Shown here one piece after another: positions 42,448 to 51,680 of a stretch of 64,000 nt of DNA. Below the pieces are notes generated by a model that searched no databases, was not told the origin of the DNA, and saw only the letters and a program-made list of their open reading frames with translations. Source of the DNA: Bifidobacterium sp. (GTDB lineage: Bacteria > Actinomycetota > Actinomycetes > Actinomycetales > Bifidobacteriaceae); NCBI GenBank assembly GCA_022649135.1, contig JALCNP010000004.1:119019-183018 (forward strand), given 5' to 3'. Every line of letters starts with the position of its first letter. Positions within the stretch are counted from its first letter, which is position 1. The translations under genes and the position numbers were made by a program.

Positions 42448-43551
42448 ATGCGTGATGTGGCCAAACGTGCGGGGGTGTCGCTCAGCACGGTGTCTCTGGT
42501 CGTCAACGGTGCCGGGTATGTGTCCGACCAGATGCATGACCGGGTTGAGGAGGCCATGCGTGATCTCGATTACATTCCCAATGAACTGGCCCGGAATCTT
42601 TATCGCGACCGGACGAATATCGTGGGGATCATCGTCCCGACCATTCGTCACCCGTTTTTCTCGACGCTGACGGCGGTTGTCCAGCATGAGCTCGCCCGAC
42701 ACGGTCTGCGGACCCTGCTGTGCTCCACCGCCGATGCCGATGCGGGCGAGGCCCAATACGTGGATATGCTCCGACGGCATATGATGGATGGTATCGTCAT
42801 GGCGGCTCATACATCTCATGCACCCGATTACTGGACGTCGATAGGCCGCCCCATCGTGGCATTTGACCGGTATCTGGGAGCGGGGATCCCCTCGGTGGGA
42901 TCGGATCATGAGGAGGGTGGCAGGCTTGTCGCCCATCATCTTATACGATCCGGCGCGCGCCATGTCGTGGCGATAGGAGGACCGCGCAACCAGTTCCATG
43001 ATCTGGCGGCCGTGACTCCGACCACGGCGGGAGACGCCGTCGTTTCCGATGACAACACCACATTCCCGACGGTTCGCTACCACATGACGCTTGAACACGA
43101 GCTTCACAGGAACGGTGTCAGGTTCGATTACGTCGAGGCGGGGGAGGTCTATGATCTGGCTGGTTACGCCCATGCAGTTGAGGGTGTGTTCGGCCGGTTC
43201 CCGGACGTCGATGCCATGGTCAGCTCCGATCTCGGGGCCGCCTACTGCGTGCAGGAGGCGTTGCGTCGAAGGATCGCGATTCCGCGTCGGTTGCAGGTCA
43301 TTGCCTACGACGGCACGTTTTTGGCCGATGCCGCGGGAATGAAGCTGACGGTGGTCCAGCAGGATTTCGCCACGTTGGCTTCCCATGTGGCGCGGAGGAT
43401 GATTAGGGCGATTGGTGGCAATGCACCCTGCTCCGGGACGTCCGGTGGCCCGGAGTCCGATCCCTCGTCGGCGGACGTTCCCGGAGACGAGCCCCAGGGA
43501 TTGACCGATTTGGTGCCGATGAGAATGGTGCGCGGCGAAACGACCCGGTGA
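42448..43551 (+). CDS. LacI family transcriptional regulator (sucrose module)
   Basis: MRDVAKRAGVSLSTVSLVVNGAGYVSDQMHDRV HTH; TTG start at 42439 also possible. Confidence 0.92.
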   Translation: MRDVAKRAGVSLSTVSLVVNGAGYVSDQMHDRVEEAMRDLDYIPNELARNLYRDRTNIVGIIVPTIRHPFFSTLTAVVQHELARHGLRTLLCSTADADAGEAQYVDMLRRHMMDGIVMAAHTSHAPDYWTSIGRPIVAFDRYLGAGIPSVGSDHEEGGRLVAHHLIRSGARHVVAIGGPRNQFHDLAAVTPTTAGDAVVSDDNTTFPTVRYHMTLEHELHRNGVRFDYVEAGEVYDLAGYAHAVEGVFGRFPDVDAMVSSDLGAAYCVQEALRRRIAIPRRLQVIAYDGTFLADAAGMKLTVVQQDFATLASHVARRMIRAIGGNAPCSGTSGGPESDPSSADVPGDEPQGLTDLVPMRMVRGETTR

Positions 43552-43631
43552 GGAGGTCGGCGTCGCGCTCATCAGGGGGGGGTAAGACCGGCCATTGCCG
43601 GTGGGGCGGAATGGTCGTGTAGGATGGTGTA

Positions 43632-43643
43632 AAACCGGTTCGA
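43632..43643. promoter_or_regulatory. LacI operator candidate upstream of the YesL-like gene
   Basis: AAACCGGTTCGA. Confidence 0.5.
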
Positions 43644-43768
43644 TTCTCGAAGATCTGCAGAGAGGGTGCATGCGTCTGCGATACGCGATTCGTCTGCATC
43701 TGCTCCGTCGGCATCGAATCGTGAGCGTCCGAGGGTTTCAATGGTGTATTCGGTGACGGGAGGTCGCG

Positions 43769-44392
43769 TTGTCTCGGTTCTTTAATCAGGGCAATCACTT
43801 TTTCACGATCATGGGGGTCGCCTTCGATCTTGCCCAGCTGAACGTCCTCACCCTTCTCTGCTGTCTGCCGATCGTCACCGCGGGGGCTTCGCTGACGGCG
43901 ATGCATACGGTGCTGTGGAAGATGGTGCACGGGGAGGAAACGCGGGTGTGTGCCGATTTCGTTGCCTCGCTGAGGAGAAATTTCCGCCAGGCCACCTATG
44001 GTTGGCTTGTCTTCGCCGGCGTGGCGGCGCTTCTGGGTGTGGATGCGCTTGCGGCCGGGGGCGCCGCTCGTCCGTGGCGCCTGGCCGCGCTCGCCGTTAT
44101 CGTGGCGGCGGCATGCGTGGTTCTTCTCCTCGCGCAGTATTTTTTTATGCTCGTGTCTCGGTACGAGAATCCCTTTCTCGTCCACCTGCGCAATGCGGCG
44201 CTGCTTTCGTTCGGCTTCCTTCCGCGCAGCGCGGCGATGCTTGCCATCGTTCTTGGCTGTGCCGCATTGTGTGTTCTCGGTGGTTTTACGGGCATCCCGC
44301 TGGTTGTGCTCTTCGGCATTGCGCTTCCCCAGTATTGCTGCGCCTGGGTGTATCGTCCGATTGCGGAGAGGCTTGATCGGGGGGTCTCCTAG
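43769..44392 (+). CDS. YesL/DUF624-type membrane protein
   Basis: SRFFNQGNHFFTIMGVAFDLAQLNVLTLLCCLPIVTAGASLTAMHTVLWKMV is the typical YesL N-terminus. Confidence 0.85.
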   Translation: MSRFFNQGNHFFTIMGVAFDLAQLNVLTLLCCLPIVTAGASLTAMHTVLWKMVHGEETRVCADFVASLRRNFRQATYGWLVFAGVAALLGVDALAAGGAARPWRLAALAVIVAAACVVLLLAQYFFMLVSRYENPFLVHLRNAALLSFGFLPRSAAMLAIVLGCAALCVLGGFTGIPLVVLFGIALPQYCCAWVYRPIAERLDRGVS

Positions 44393-44431
44393 GATTTCGC
44401 CCGGCCGCCGGGGTCCCGTGATTGGTGCTCG

Positions 44432-44460
44432 TTGACAGTGGGGGGCGATTCATGTAGTAT
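44432..44460 (+). promoter_or_regulatory. Promoter of the sucrose-module SBP operon
   Basis: TTGACA - 17 nt - TAGTAT immediately upstream of two operator palindromes. Confidence 0.6.
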
Positions 44461-44490
44461 CGAACCGGTTAGATAATCGAACCGGTTCGA
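44460..44490. promoter_or_regulatory. Tandem LacI operators
   Basis: TCGAACCGGTTAGA and TCGAACCGGTTCGA (perfect palindrome), start-to-start 17 bp. Confidence 0.65.
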
Positions 44491-44590
44491 GTAATCGGTT
44501 ATGATGTCTTTCCCCGAGCACGGGGAATGTGCTCGGCAATGGCGGTTTCGAGAGCGATGCGGCTCGATGAGATAGAGAAAGGCCAATACA

Positions 44591-45871
44591 ATGAACGGTG
44601 GCTCAGCACAGTGGTCATGGAAGAGAATTGGTGCGACGGCGATCTGCGGGATGCTGTCGGTTGCGATGCTCGCCGGATGCGGTTCCGGTTCCTCGGGGGC
44701 GTCGTCGAACGGTGTGAAGATCACCATTTTCAACTCCAAGCCGGAAATTCAGTCCCAGATGGTCTCCATGGCGAAGAAATACTCCCAGGAGAAGGGGGTC
44801 AATGTCCAGGTGTATTCGACGGTCGATTTTACGACGAAATACGCTTCGAAGGATCCCTACACCATCTCCATGGCGGATCCCAAGGACATATATCAGATGG
44901 CGAACGACGGCCATGCCACCGATCTCAGCGATCAGTCCTGGGTGAAGGACACCACGCATGCGATTTCGGTGAACGGCAAGGTCTATGGGTTCCCCGTGGC
45001 AGTCGAGGCCCGCGGCCTGATCTACAACGGCGCCGCCATCGAGAAGATCACGGGGAAGAAGTTCAATCCGACGAAGTACGAGACCCTGACATCCTTCAAG
45101 AAGCTGCTTGCGGAGCTGAAGAAGGGAGGGATGGCGTCGCCCACCGGAGTCCTCAAGGAGGACTGGTCGCTCGGCGCCCACTATCTCGCCCAGGTCTATG
45201 AGGAGCAGAAGGATCCCGGCGCCTTCGTCAAGGAGCTGAACGCGGGCAAGGTGAATCTGATGGACAACGAGAAGTTCAATCTGCTCATGAACACCTTCGA
45301 CGTGCTCAAGGACAACAACTACGCCGCGTCGAGCGCGATCTCCGCGGAGCGCGAGGTCACCGAGCAGAACCTCGCCGAGGGGAAGATCGCCTTCATGTTC
45401 GGCGGAAACTGGGACTGGACCGTCCTCAACCAGTACGACTACTCGAATGACATGGGAATCATGCCCGTCCCGCAGAACACGAGCGACGGCTCGAACACCA
45501 AGCTGGTGGGCGGCGCCTCGAAGTACTTCTTCATCGACTCCTCGAAATACACGTCCGGCGCCCAGCGCAAGGCGGCGAAGGCCTTCCTCACATGGCTGGT
45601 CTTCGACAAGGAGGGGCAGACGTTCATCGCCAAGGACTGTTCGCTTGTCTCCCCGTTCGGCAACAACAGGATCGCGGTCGCCGACCCCCTTGGGAAATCC
45701 GTGAAGACGTACGTGGACTCCGGCAAGCTCATCGCAAGCTACGACCATCTGCCCAACGACCACTATTCCGTTCTAGGGGCTGATTTCCAGAAGTATCTGG
45801 CCGGGCAGGAGAGCCGGTCCGCCCTCGCGACGGAAATCGAGACATATTGGAGGACCGCGAAGCTGTCCTGA
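44591..45871 (+). CDS. Sugar ABC transporter substrate-binding lipoprotein
   Basis: Lipobox AMLAGCGSGSSG; KIAFMFGGNWDWTVLNQ SBP motif. Confidence 0.92.
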   Translation: MNGGSAQWSWKRIGATAICGMLSVAMLAGCGSGSSGASSNGVKITIFNSKPEIQSQMVSMAKKYSQEKGVNVQVYSTVDFTTKYASKDPYTISMADPKDIYQMANDGHATDLSDQSWVKDTTHAISVNGKVYGFPVAVEARGLIYNGAAIEKITGKKFNPTKYETLTSFKKLLAELKKGGMASPTGVLKEDWSLGAHYLAQVYEEQKDPGAFVKELNAGKVNLMDNEKFNLLMNTFDVLKDNNYAASSAISAEREVTEQNLAEGKIAFMFGGNWDWTVLNQYDYSNDMGIMPVPQNTSDGSNTKLVGGASKYFFIDSSKYTSGAQRKAAKAFLTWLVFDKEGQTFIAKDCSLVSPFGNNRIAVADPLGKSVKTYVDSGKLIASYDHLPNDHYSVLGADFQKYLAGQESRSALATEIETYWRTAKLS

Positions 45872-45938
45872 GGCCGATGCCGCCGGTCGGGACCCGCGCG
45901 ATCCCATGGGCGGCACCGCTGATGGATGTGGCGGGTGA

Positions 45939-45970
45939 GCGTTCCGGAATGCCGTTTCGTTCCGGAACGC
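45939..45970. other. Intercistronic hairpin (SBP | permease)
   Basis: GCGTTCCGGAA / TTCCGGAACGC 11-bp perfect inverted repeat. Confidence 0.55.
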
Positions 45971-45997
45971 CCCGTCACCGACAGGTGGGAGGAATCA

Positions 45998-46876
45998 ATG
46001 AAATGGTCAAAATTTTCCTATAAAACGGGTCAGTTCTTCATGTTCGCCGGCCCTGCGGCCGTGCTGCTCGTACTGGTCATGGGCATACCGCTTGTCTATG
46101 GCGTCTATCTGACCTTCACGAGCTGGGACGGGGTTTCGAACGCCAGGCCTTTCGTCGGGCTCGCCAACTATTCGAAGGCCTTCGCGGATTCGGGATACTG
46201 GCAGTCGCTCAATCTGACGGTTGTGTATTCGGTGATCTCCGTCGTGCTGATCAACGTTCTGGCCTTTCTGCTGGCGTATCTGGTGACCAGCGGCATCAAG
46301 GGGCAGAACTTCTTCCGTGCCGGTTTCTTCATTCCGAACCTCATCGGCGGCATCGTGCTGGGGTATGTGTGGAAGTTCGTCTTCAACCGTGCGTTCGTCG
46401 CACTGGCAAGCGCCTCGAGTGCAACCTTTGCGGTGTCTCCCCTGTCCACTGCGCACGGGGCATTGTTCTGCCTGATAATCGTGTCCGTCTGGCAGTATGC
46501 CGGCTTCATGATGCTGATCTACATAGCCGGTTTCATGGGGGTGGACTCCAGCCTCAAGGAGGCGGCGCTGATCGATGGATGCTCCGGATCGCAGGCGATG
46601 TGGCATGTCACCATACCGCTTATGCGGGCCTCCTTCGTGCAGTGCATCTTTCTGAGCACGACCCGCTGCTTCATGGTCTATGACGTGAATCTTTCTCTGA
46701 CGAACGGCGAGCCGTTCAATTCCTCCGTCATGGCGGCCATGCACGTGTACAACGAAGCGTTCCTCTACAAGAACTATGGCGTCGGACAGGCGGAATCCCT
46801 TGTCCTGTTCATCATCTGCGCCGTCATAGGGATGTTGCAGGTCTATTTCGGCAAGAAAGGCGAGGTGGAGGCATGA
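45998..46876 (+). CDS. Sugar ABC transporter permease
   Basis: MKWSKFSYKTGQFFMFAGPAAVLLVLVMGIPLVYGVYLTFTSWDG; SSLKEAALIDGCSGSQAMWHVTIPLM. Confidence 0.9.
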   Translation: MKWSKFSYKTGQFFMFAGPAAVLLVLVMGIPLVYGVYLTFTSWDGVSNARPFVGLANYSKAFADSGYWQSLNLTVVYSVISVVLINVLAFLLAYLVTSGIKGQNFFRAGFFIPNLIGGIVLGYVWKFVFNRAFVALASASSATFAVSPLSTAHGALFCLIIVSVWQYAGFMMLIYIAGFMGVDSSLKEAALIDGCSGSQAMWHVTIPLMRASFVQCIFLSTTRCFMVYDVNLSLTNGEPFNSSVMAAMHVYNEAFLYKNYGVGQAESLVLFIICAVIGMLQVYFGKKGEVEA

Positions 46877-47778
46877 TGAGAGACGTCATCCAATCGGGGC
46901 CGCGTGGCTCCCGGGCTTCGGGCAAGCCCTCCGGCGGTCTGCGCTCGCGGATTTCGCATGCGCTGATGCTGATTCTTGTGGTGGTTCTTTTCATAGCGTT
47001 CGTCATACCCTTCGCTCTTGTGGTCATCAACGTCTTCAAGACCAAGGCCGATATAACCTCGAACCCCCTTTCCCTTGTCGGCAGGCACGGGTTCACTCTC
47101 CAGAACTTCCCCGATGCCATGGAGAAGATGAATTTCTGGATGGTTTTCGCGAATTCGACCATCGTGACCACCAGCGCCACGCTGCTGACGGTGGTGTTCT
47201 CCGCGACCGCGGCATATGTCATCGTCCGTAATCCCTCGTGGAAGGCGAACAGGATTCTCTTCGCGTCGATGGTGGCGTCGATGGTGGTTCCCTTCCAGGT
47301 TCTGATGATTCCCCTGGTGTCGGTATACGGTGGCATTTTCAACGTGATGAATCATCGGCCCACGCTGATCCTTATGCATGTGGGCTTCTCCGTGTCGATG
47401 GCGACCTTCATGTTCCATGGCGCCATCCGCACCAATGTCCCCGTGGAGCTCGAGGAGGCGGCCGAGATCGATGGCGCGGGCAAGTGGAAGACGTTCTGGC
47501 GCATCGTGTTCCCGCTGATCAAGCCCATGGTGGCCACAGTGACCATCATCGACGCCATGGCCTTCTGGAACGACTATCTGCTGCCGTCCCTGGTGCTGGG
47601 GCGTGAGGATCTGTATACGATCCCCGTCGCCACCCGGGTGTTCTACGGAACGTATTCCACCGATATCGGTCTGATTATGGCGGCTTTGCTGCTCGCCATG
47701 CTTCCGGTTCTGGTTCTCTATGTCTTTCTGCAGAAATTCGTGGTCTCCGGAGTCACCGCAGGGGCCGTCAAGGGCTGA
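46873..47778 (+). CDS. Sugar ABC transporter permease
   Basis: VELEEAAEIDGAGKWKTFWRIVFPLIKPM; ATGA overlap with upstream permease. Confidence 0.92.
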   Translation: MMRDVIQSGPRGSRASGKPSGGLRSRISHALMLILVVVLFIAFVIPFALVVINVFKTKADITSNPLSLVGRHGFTLQNFPDAMEKMNFWMVFANSTIVTTSATLLTVVFSATAAYVIVRNPSWKANRILFASMVASMVVPFQVLMIPLVSVYGGIFNVMNHRPTLILMHVGFSVSMATFMFHGAIRTNVPVELEEAAEIDGAGKWKTFWRIVFPLIKPMVATVTIIDAMAFWNDYLLPSLVLGREDLYTIPVATRVFYGTYSTDIGLIMAALLLAMLPVLVLYVFLQKFVVSGVTAGAVKG

Positions 47779-47913
47779 ACACCAACCATGCGGATGTCGT
47801 TTGCGCCGACGACATCCGCGATGTCCGGCTCGCAGACACGGCATGGATGGCCGGGGCGTTGCCATGCGGTGCCGTTCGTGAAAGCATCCGCACCAGGTCC
47901 GAAGGAGGGACGA

Positions 47914-49434
47914 ATGCGTAACAAAGTACAGATCATCACATATGCGGATCGTTTGGGGGAGGGCACGATCGCATCGCTGACGGATGTCCTGCGAACCCGC
48001 TTTTCCGGGGTCTACGAGGGCGTGCACATACTGCCGTTCTTCACCCCGTTCGACGGGGCCGACGCCGGGTTCGATCCCGTCGACCACACGAGCGTCGATC
48101 CGCGCCTGGGGTCATGGGATGACGTTACGGAGCTCAGCCGCACCCATGACATCATGGTCGACACCATCGTCAACCACATGTCGTGGAAGTCCCGTCAGTT
48201 CCAGGACGTCATGAGACAAGGTGAATCCAGCCCCTACGCCCCCATGTTCCTCACCATGTCGAGCGTTTTTCCCGAAGGCGCGACCGAGGCGGACCTGGCG
48301 GGAATATACAGGCCGCGACCCGGTCTGCCCTTCACCCATTACCAGTGGGGCGGGGTCACTCGTCTGGTGTGGACTACCTTCACGCCCCAGCAGGTCGATA
48401 TAGACACGGATTGCGAGAAGGGCTGGGCATATCTGGTGTCCATACTCGACAGGCTGTCCGCAAGTCATGTGAGATACATAAGGCTGGACGCGGTGGGTTA
48501 CGGTGCGAAGCAGGCGAAGACCAGCTGTTTCATGACGCCGAAGACGTTCGCTCTCATCTCACGCATAAAGCAGGAGGCTCGGCTGCGTGGACTGGAGACG
48601 CTGATCGAGGTGCATTCGTATTACAGAAAGCAGATGGAGATCGCCTCCAAGGTGGACCGCGTCTACGATTTCGCGCTTCCTCCGCTGATACTGCATGCAC
48701 TGTTCACGGGGCGCATCGACGCATTGGATCGCTGGGTGCGAATCCGACCCGTGAACGCCGTCACCGTGCTGGACACGCATGACGGCATCGGCGTCATCGA
48801 CATCGGTTCGGACCAGCTCGATCGCAGCATGCACGGGCTGATATCCGACGATGACGTCGACGCCTTGATCGAGGCCATCCACCGCAATACGCATGGCGAG
48901 TCGCTCGCCGCCACCGGCGGGGCGGCCAGCAATCTCGATCTCTACCAGATCAATTCCACCTATTATTCGGCCTTGGGGTGCGACGACCAGCGCTATCTGG
49001 CGGCTCGGGCGGTTCAGTTCTTCGTTCCGGGCGTTCCGCAGGTCTATTATGTGGGAGCGCTCGCCGGCGCGAATGACATGGAGCTGCTTCGTCGGACCAA
49101 CAATGGTCGTGACATCAACCGCCACTGCTACAGCACGGCCCAAATCGACGAGAACCTTTGTCGGCCGGTGGTGAGGTCCCTCAATGCGTTATGCCGCCTG
49201 CGCAATGCGCTCGACGCCTTCGACGGAGAGTTCTCGTTCTCCCGGGATGACGGATCCCTGATATTTCAATGGAAGGGGAAGACGAGCCGGGCCCGTCTTG
49301 CATTCAATCCACGCGCGGCCCTGGAGGATGTCGAGGGCGGCTCCCGCTCCATGGTCTCCCTGCACTGGAGGGATTCGGCGGGGGACCATCATACCGATGA
49401 TCTCCTGAACGATCCTCCGGTCGTGGCGGATTAG
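47914..49434 (+). CDS. Sucrose phosphorylase (GH13_18)
   Basis: MRNKVQIITYADRLGEGTIASLTDVLRTRFSGVYEGVHILPFFTPFDGADAGFDPVDH; catalytic contexts RLDAVGYGAK, LIEVHSYY, VLDTHDGIG; very similar to the bifidobacterial enzyme as recalled. Confidence 0.93.
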   Translation: MRNKVQIITYADRLGEGTIASLTDVLRTRFSGVYEGVHILPFFTPFDGADAGFDPVDHTSVDPRLGSWDDVTELSRTHDIMVDTIVNHMSWKSRQFQDVMRQGESSPYAPMFLTMSSVFPEGATEADLAGIYRPRPGLPFTHYQWGGVTRLVWTTFTPQQVDIDTDCEKGWAYLVSILDRLSASHVRYIRLDAVGYGAKQAKTSCFMTPKTFALISRIKQEARLRGLETLIEVHSYYRKQMEIASKVDRVYDFALPPLILHALFTGRIDALDRWVRIRPVNAVTVLDTHDGIGVIDIGSDQLDRSMHGLISDDDVDALIEAIHRNTHGESLAATGGAASNLDLYQINSTYYSALGCDDQRYLAARAVQFFVPGVPQVYYVGALAGANDMELLRRTNNGRDINRHCYSTAQIDENLCRPVVRSLNALCRLRNALDAFDGEFSFSRDDGSLIFQWKGKTSRARLAFNPRAALEDVEGGSRSMVSLHWRDSAGDHHTDDLLNDPPVVAD

Positions 49435-49689
49435 CGGCGGTGCTCGTCTGCTGCTTCCGAAGCATCAATCCCGACGCCTTGCCCGCGGACGGATGTGCGG
49501 TTGCTTGTGCCTCCTCATTCCTCTCTCGTCCGACCGCCGTGTGTTGCGTACCGGCGCTCATGCCGCATTGACTGACATGTCCACATCGTGAACCCCCGGT
49601 TGTCGGCTGCCGTGTCGCGTGCGTATCTTGACAACTAATCGGGCGCAACGCTCGATGGAATTCATATGATCGAGAGGAGGTTCGCCACG

Positions 49690-49776
49690 ATGAACGGATT
49701 CGCTTCCGGTGTTTCGCTGCAGATGCAGCGCTTCGAGACCGCACGAATTATTAGCCCGTCTTCGCTGGCGGACTGA
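49690..49776 (+). CDS. Putative 28-aa leader peptide MNGFASGVSLQMQRFETARIISPSSLAD
   Basis: Strong Shine-Dalgarno (GAGAGGAGG, 9 nt spacing), ends upstream of a U-tract terminator, upstream of the MFS gene. Confidence 0.55.
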   Translation: MNGFASGVSLQMQRFETARIISPSSLAD

Positions 49777-49794
49777 TTCGGCAATCAGGCTTGG

Positions 49795-49869
49795 ACCCCG
49801 CCAACGGAGGCAGGGTATGCAAGCGTGGACATAATCCTCCTTTATACCCTGCATTCGTGCGGGGTTTTT
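49795..49869 (+). terminator. Attenuator/terminator structure in the MFS leader
   Basis: Nested pairs ACCCCGC/GCGGGGT (49795-49801 / 49859-49865) and GCAGGGTAT/ATACCCTGC (49810-49818 / 49844-49852), followed by TTTTTG. Confidence 0.6.
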
Positions 49870-49959
49870 GTTTCGCCCCACAAGGTCACCGCAGCAAGGC
49901 AAGTGTGAAGTTCGACAGGATGTACAGGCGCGTAACGCGCAGAGCATGGGGAGCAGACA

Positions 49960-51360
49960 ATGTCAACAGTCGAAAGTGCGACTGGTGTGCCGCAGTCCGT
50001 AGTGGGCTCGACGGCAGCAGACACGGGTGCAGTGGGAACCGCGGTAAACAAATTGGCGACGATGGCCCGGGATTCCGTGAGAACGGTCATCGCCGCGTCC
50101 ATGGTCGGCACCGCCATTGAATTCTATGATTTCTATGCGTATGGCACGGCGGCGGCGAACTATTTCCCCACGGTCTTTTTTGGTCAGACGGGAACCGCCG
50201 CGCTGATCGGTTCGCTTCTGACCTTCGCCGTGGCGTTCGTCGCCCGTCCGGTGGGGTCCATGGTCTTCGGGCATTTCGGAGACAGCATGGGGCGCAAGAC
50301 GACGCTCGTCGTCTCGCTTCTCACCATGGGTGTCGCCACTTTCCTCATCGGCTGCCTGCCGACCTATCGGATGTGGGGCGGCGCCGCGGTCGCGCTTCTG
50401 GTCGCGTGCCGTTTCGTGCAGGGAATCGGATTGGGCGGGGAGTGGTCCGGGGCCGCGCTCGTCGCGACCGAGAACGCCCCCGAAAGCAGACGCGCCCTCT
50501 ACGGGTCGTTCCCCGAGCTCGGTGCGCCGATCGGCTTCTTCCTGTCGAACGGAACGTATTTCCTGCTGGAGATGTTCAACGGCTCCGATGCGATGCTGGC
50601 ATGGGGGTGGCGGGTGCCTTTCCTGCTGTCGTCGGTCCTGGTGATCGTCGGTCTCGTCGTGCGTGTGCGGATGGAGGAGACTCCTGTCTTCCGGCTGGCC
50701 CGGGTGCAGAACAAGGTCGTCAAATCACCTGTGAAGGTCGTGTTCGCCACGAGCTGGCGGCAGGTTCTGCAGGCGACCTTCGTGGTTGCGGTGACCTATA
50801 CGTTGTTCTATACCCTGGCGACATGGTCGCTGGCTTGGGGCACCAAGACGAAGGCTCAGGGTGGCGGCGCGTTGGGGTTCAGCAATGAGGAGTATCTGCT
50901 GATGCTGATGATCGCGGTCTGCGTGTTCGCCGCCTTCATCGTCGTGTCCTGCCTGCTCGCCGACAGACTCGGCCGCCGTCGCATTCTGGTGTTCTCCTCC
51001 TGCGCACTGGTCGTGTTCTCCCTGGTCTTCCCGTATCTGCTTATGGGCGAAGGCAAGCGGGATTTCGTCGCGGTCCTGGTTTTCCTGTGTGTGGGGTTTG
51101 CCCTCATGGGCATGGCGTTCGGTCCGATCGGAGCGTTCCTTCCGGAGCTGTTCTCGGCGAATGTGCGGTACTCGGGTTCGGGCATCGGATACAATCTCGC
51201 CGCCATCATCGGCGCCGCCTTCGTCCCCACGATCGCCACATGGCTGTCCCACAACTGGGGCGTTCGGTCCGTCGGCCTGTATCTTGGGGTGATGGCCGTG
51301 TGCTGCCTTGTTGCGGTGGCAACATGCAGGGAGACGCGGGACGCCGATTTCACCCGGTAG
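49960..51360 (+). CDS. MFS transporter, metabolite:H+ symporter (MHS)-like
   Basis: AASMVGTAIEFYDFYAYGTAAANYFPTVFF, RPVGSMVFGHFGDSMGRKTTLV, GEWSGAALVATENAP. Confidence 0.88.
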   Translation: MSTVESATGVPQSVVGSTAADTGAVGTAVNKLATMARDSVRTVIAASMVGTAIEFYDFYAYGTAAANYFPTVFFGQTGTAALIGSLLTFAVAFVARPVGSMVFGHFGDSMGRKTTLVVSLLTMGVATFLIGCLPTYRMWGGAAVALLVACRFVQGIGLGGEWSGAALVATENAPESRRALYGSFPELGAPIGFFLSNGTYFLLEMFNGSDAMLAWGWRVPFLLSSVLVIVGLVVRVRMEETPVFRLARVQNKVVKSPVKVVFATSWRQVLQATFVVAVTYTLFYTLATWSLAWGTKTKAQGGGALGFSNEEYLLMLMIAVCVFAAFIVVSCLLADRLGRRRILVFSSCALVVFSLVFPYLLMGEGKRDFVAVLVFLCVGFALMGMAFGPIGAFLPELFSANVRYSGSGIGYNLAAIIGAAFVPTIATWLSHNWGVRSVGLYLGVMAVCCLVAVATCRETRDADFTR

Positions 51361-51680
51361 ACTTCCTGTCCCACGGGTTTCACCCGCGTGCAGGTTCATC
51401 CCCGCGTCGATCCGTCCATCGGACATCAACCAATCCATTCATCACATACAGGAGAATCGGGAGGAAAATTCCGGAACCTGTGTCAATCTTCGAACATCGG
51501 CCCGGATGGGTCGTGGTTTCGGGTAAGATGGGCAACGGTTCAGGGACAAAATCCCTTCGATTCGTCAATGTCGGTCACTAGCGTAAGCCAACAACTGAAA
51601 ACGGTTCATCAGCGATTCCGGCAATTCTCAATGTCATCACACATATTCATATCCACATCCATATAAAAGGAGCACATAAC

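Noticed and set aside
46843-48087. 414-aa minus-strand ORF antisense to an ABC permease and sucrose phosphorylase
   Set aside because: Shadow ORF, His/Arg/Gly-rich composition.
49621-49960. T-box riboswitch in the MFS leader
   Set aside because: I could not find a T-box-like GGTGG/antiterminator consensus; a short ORF plus terminator fits better.
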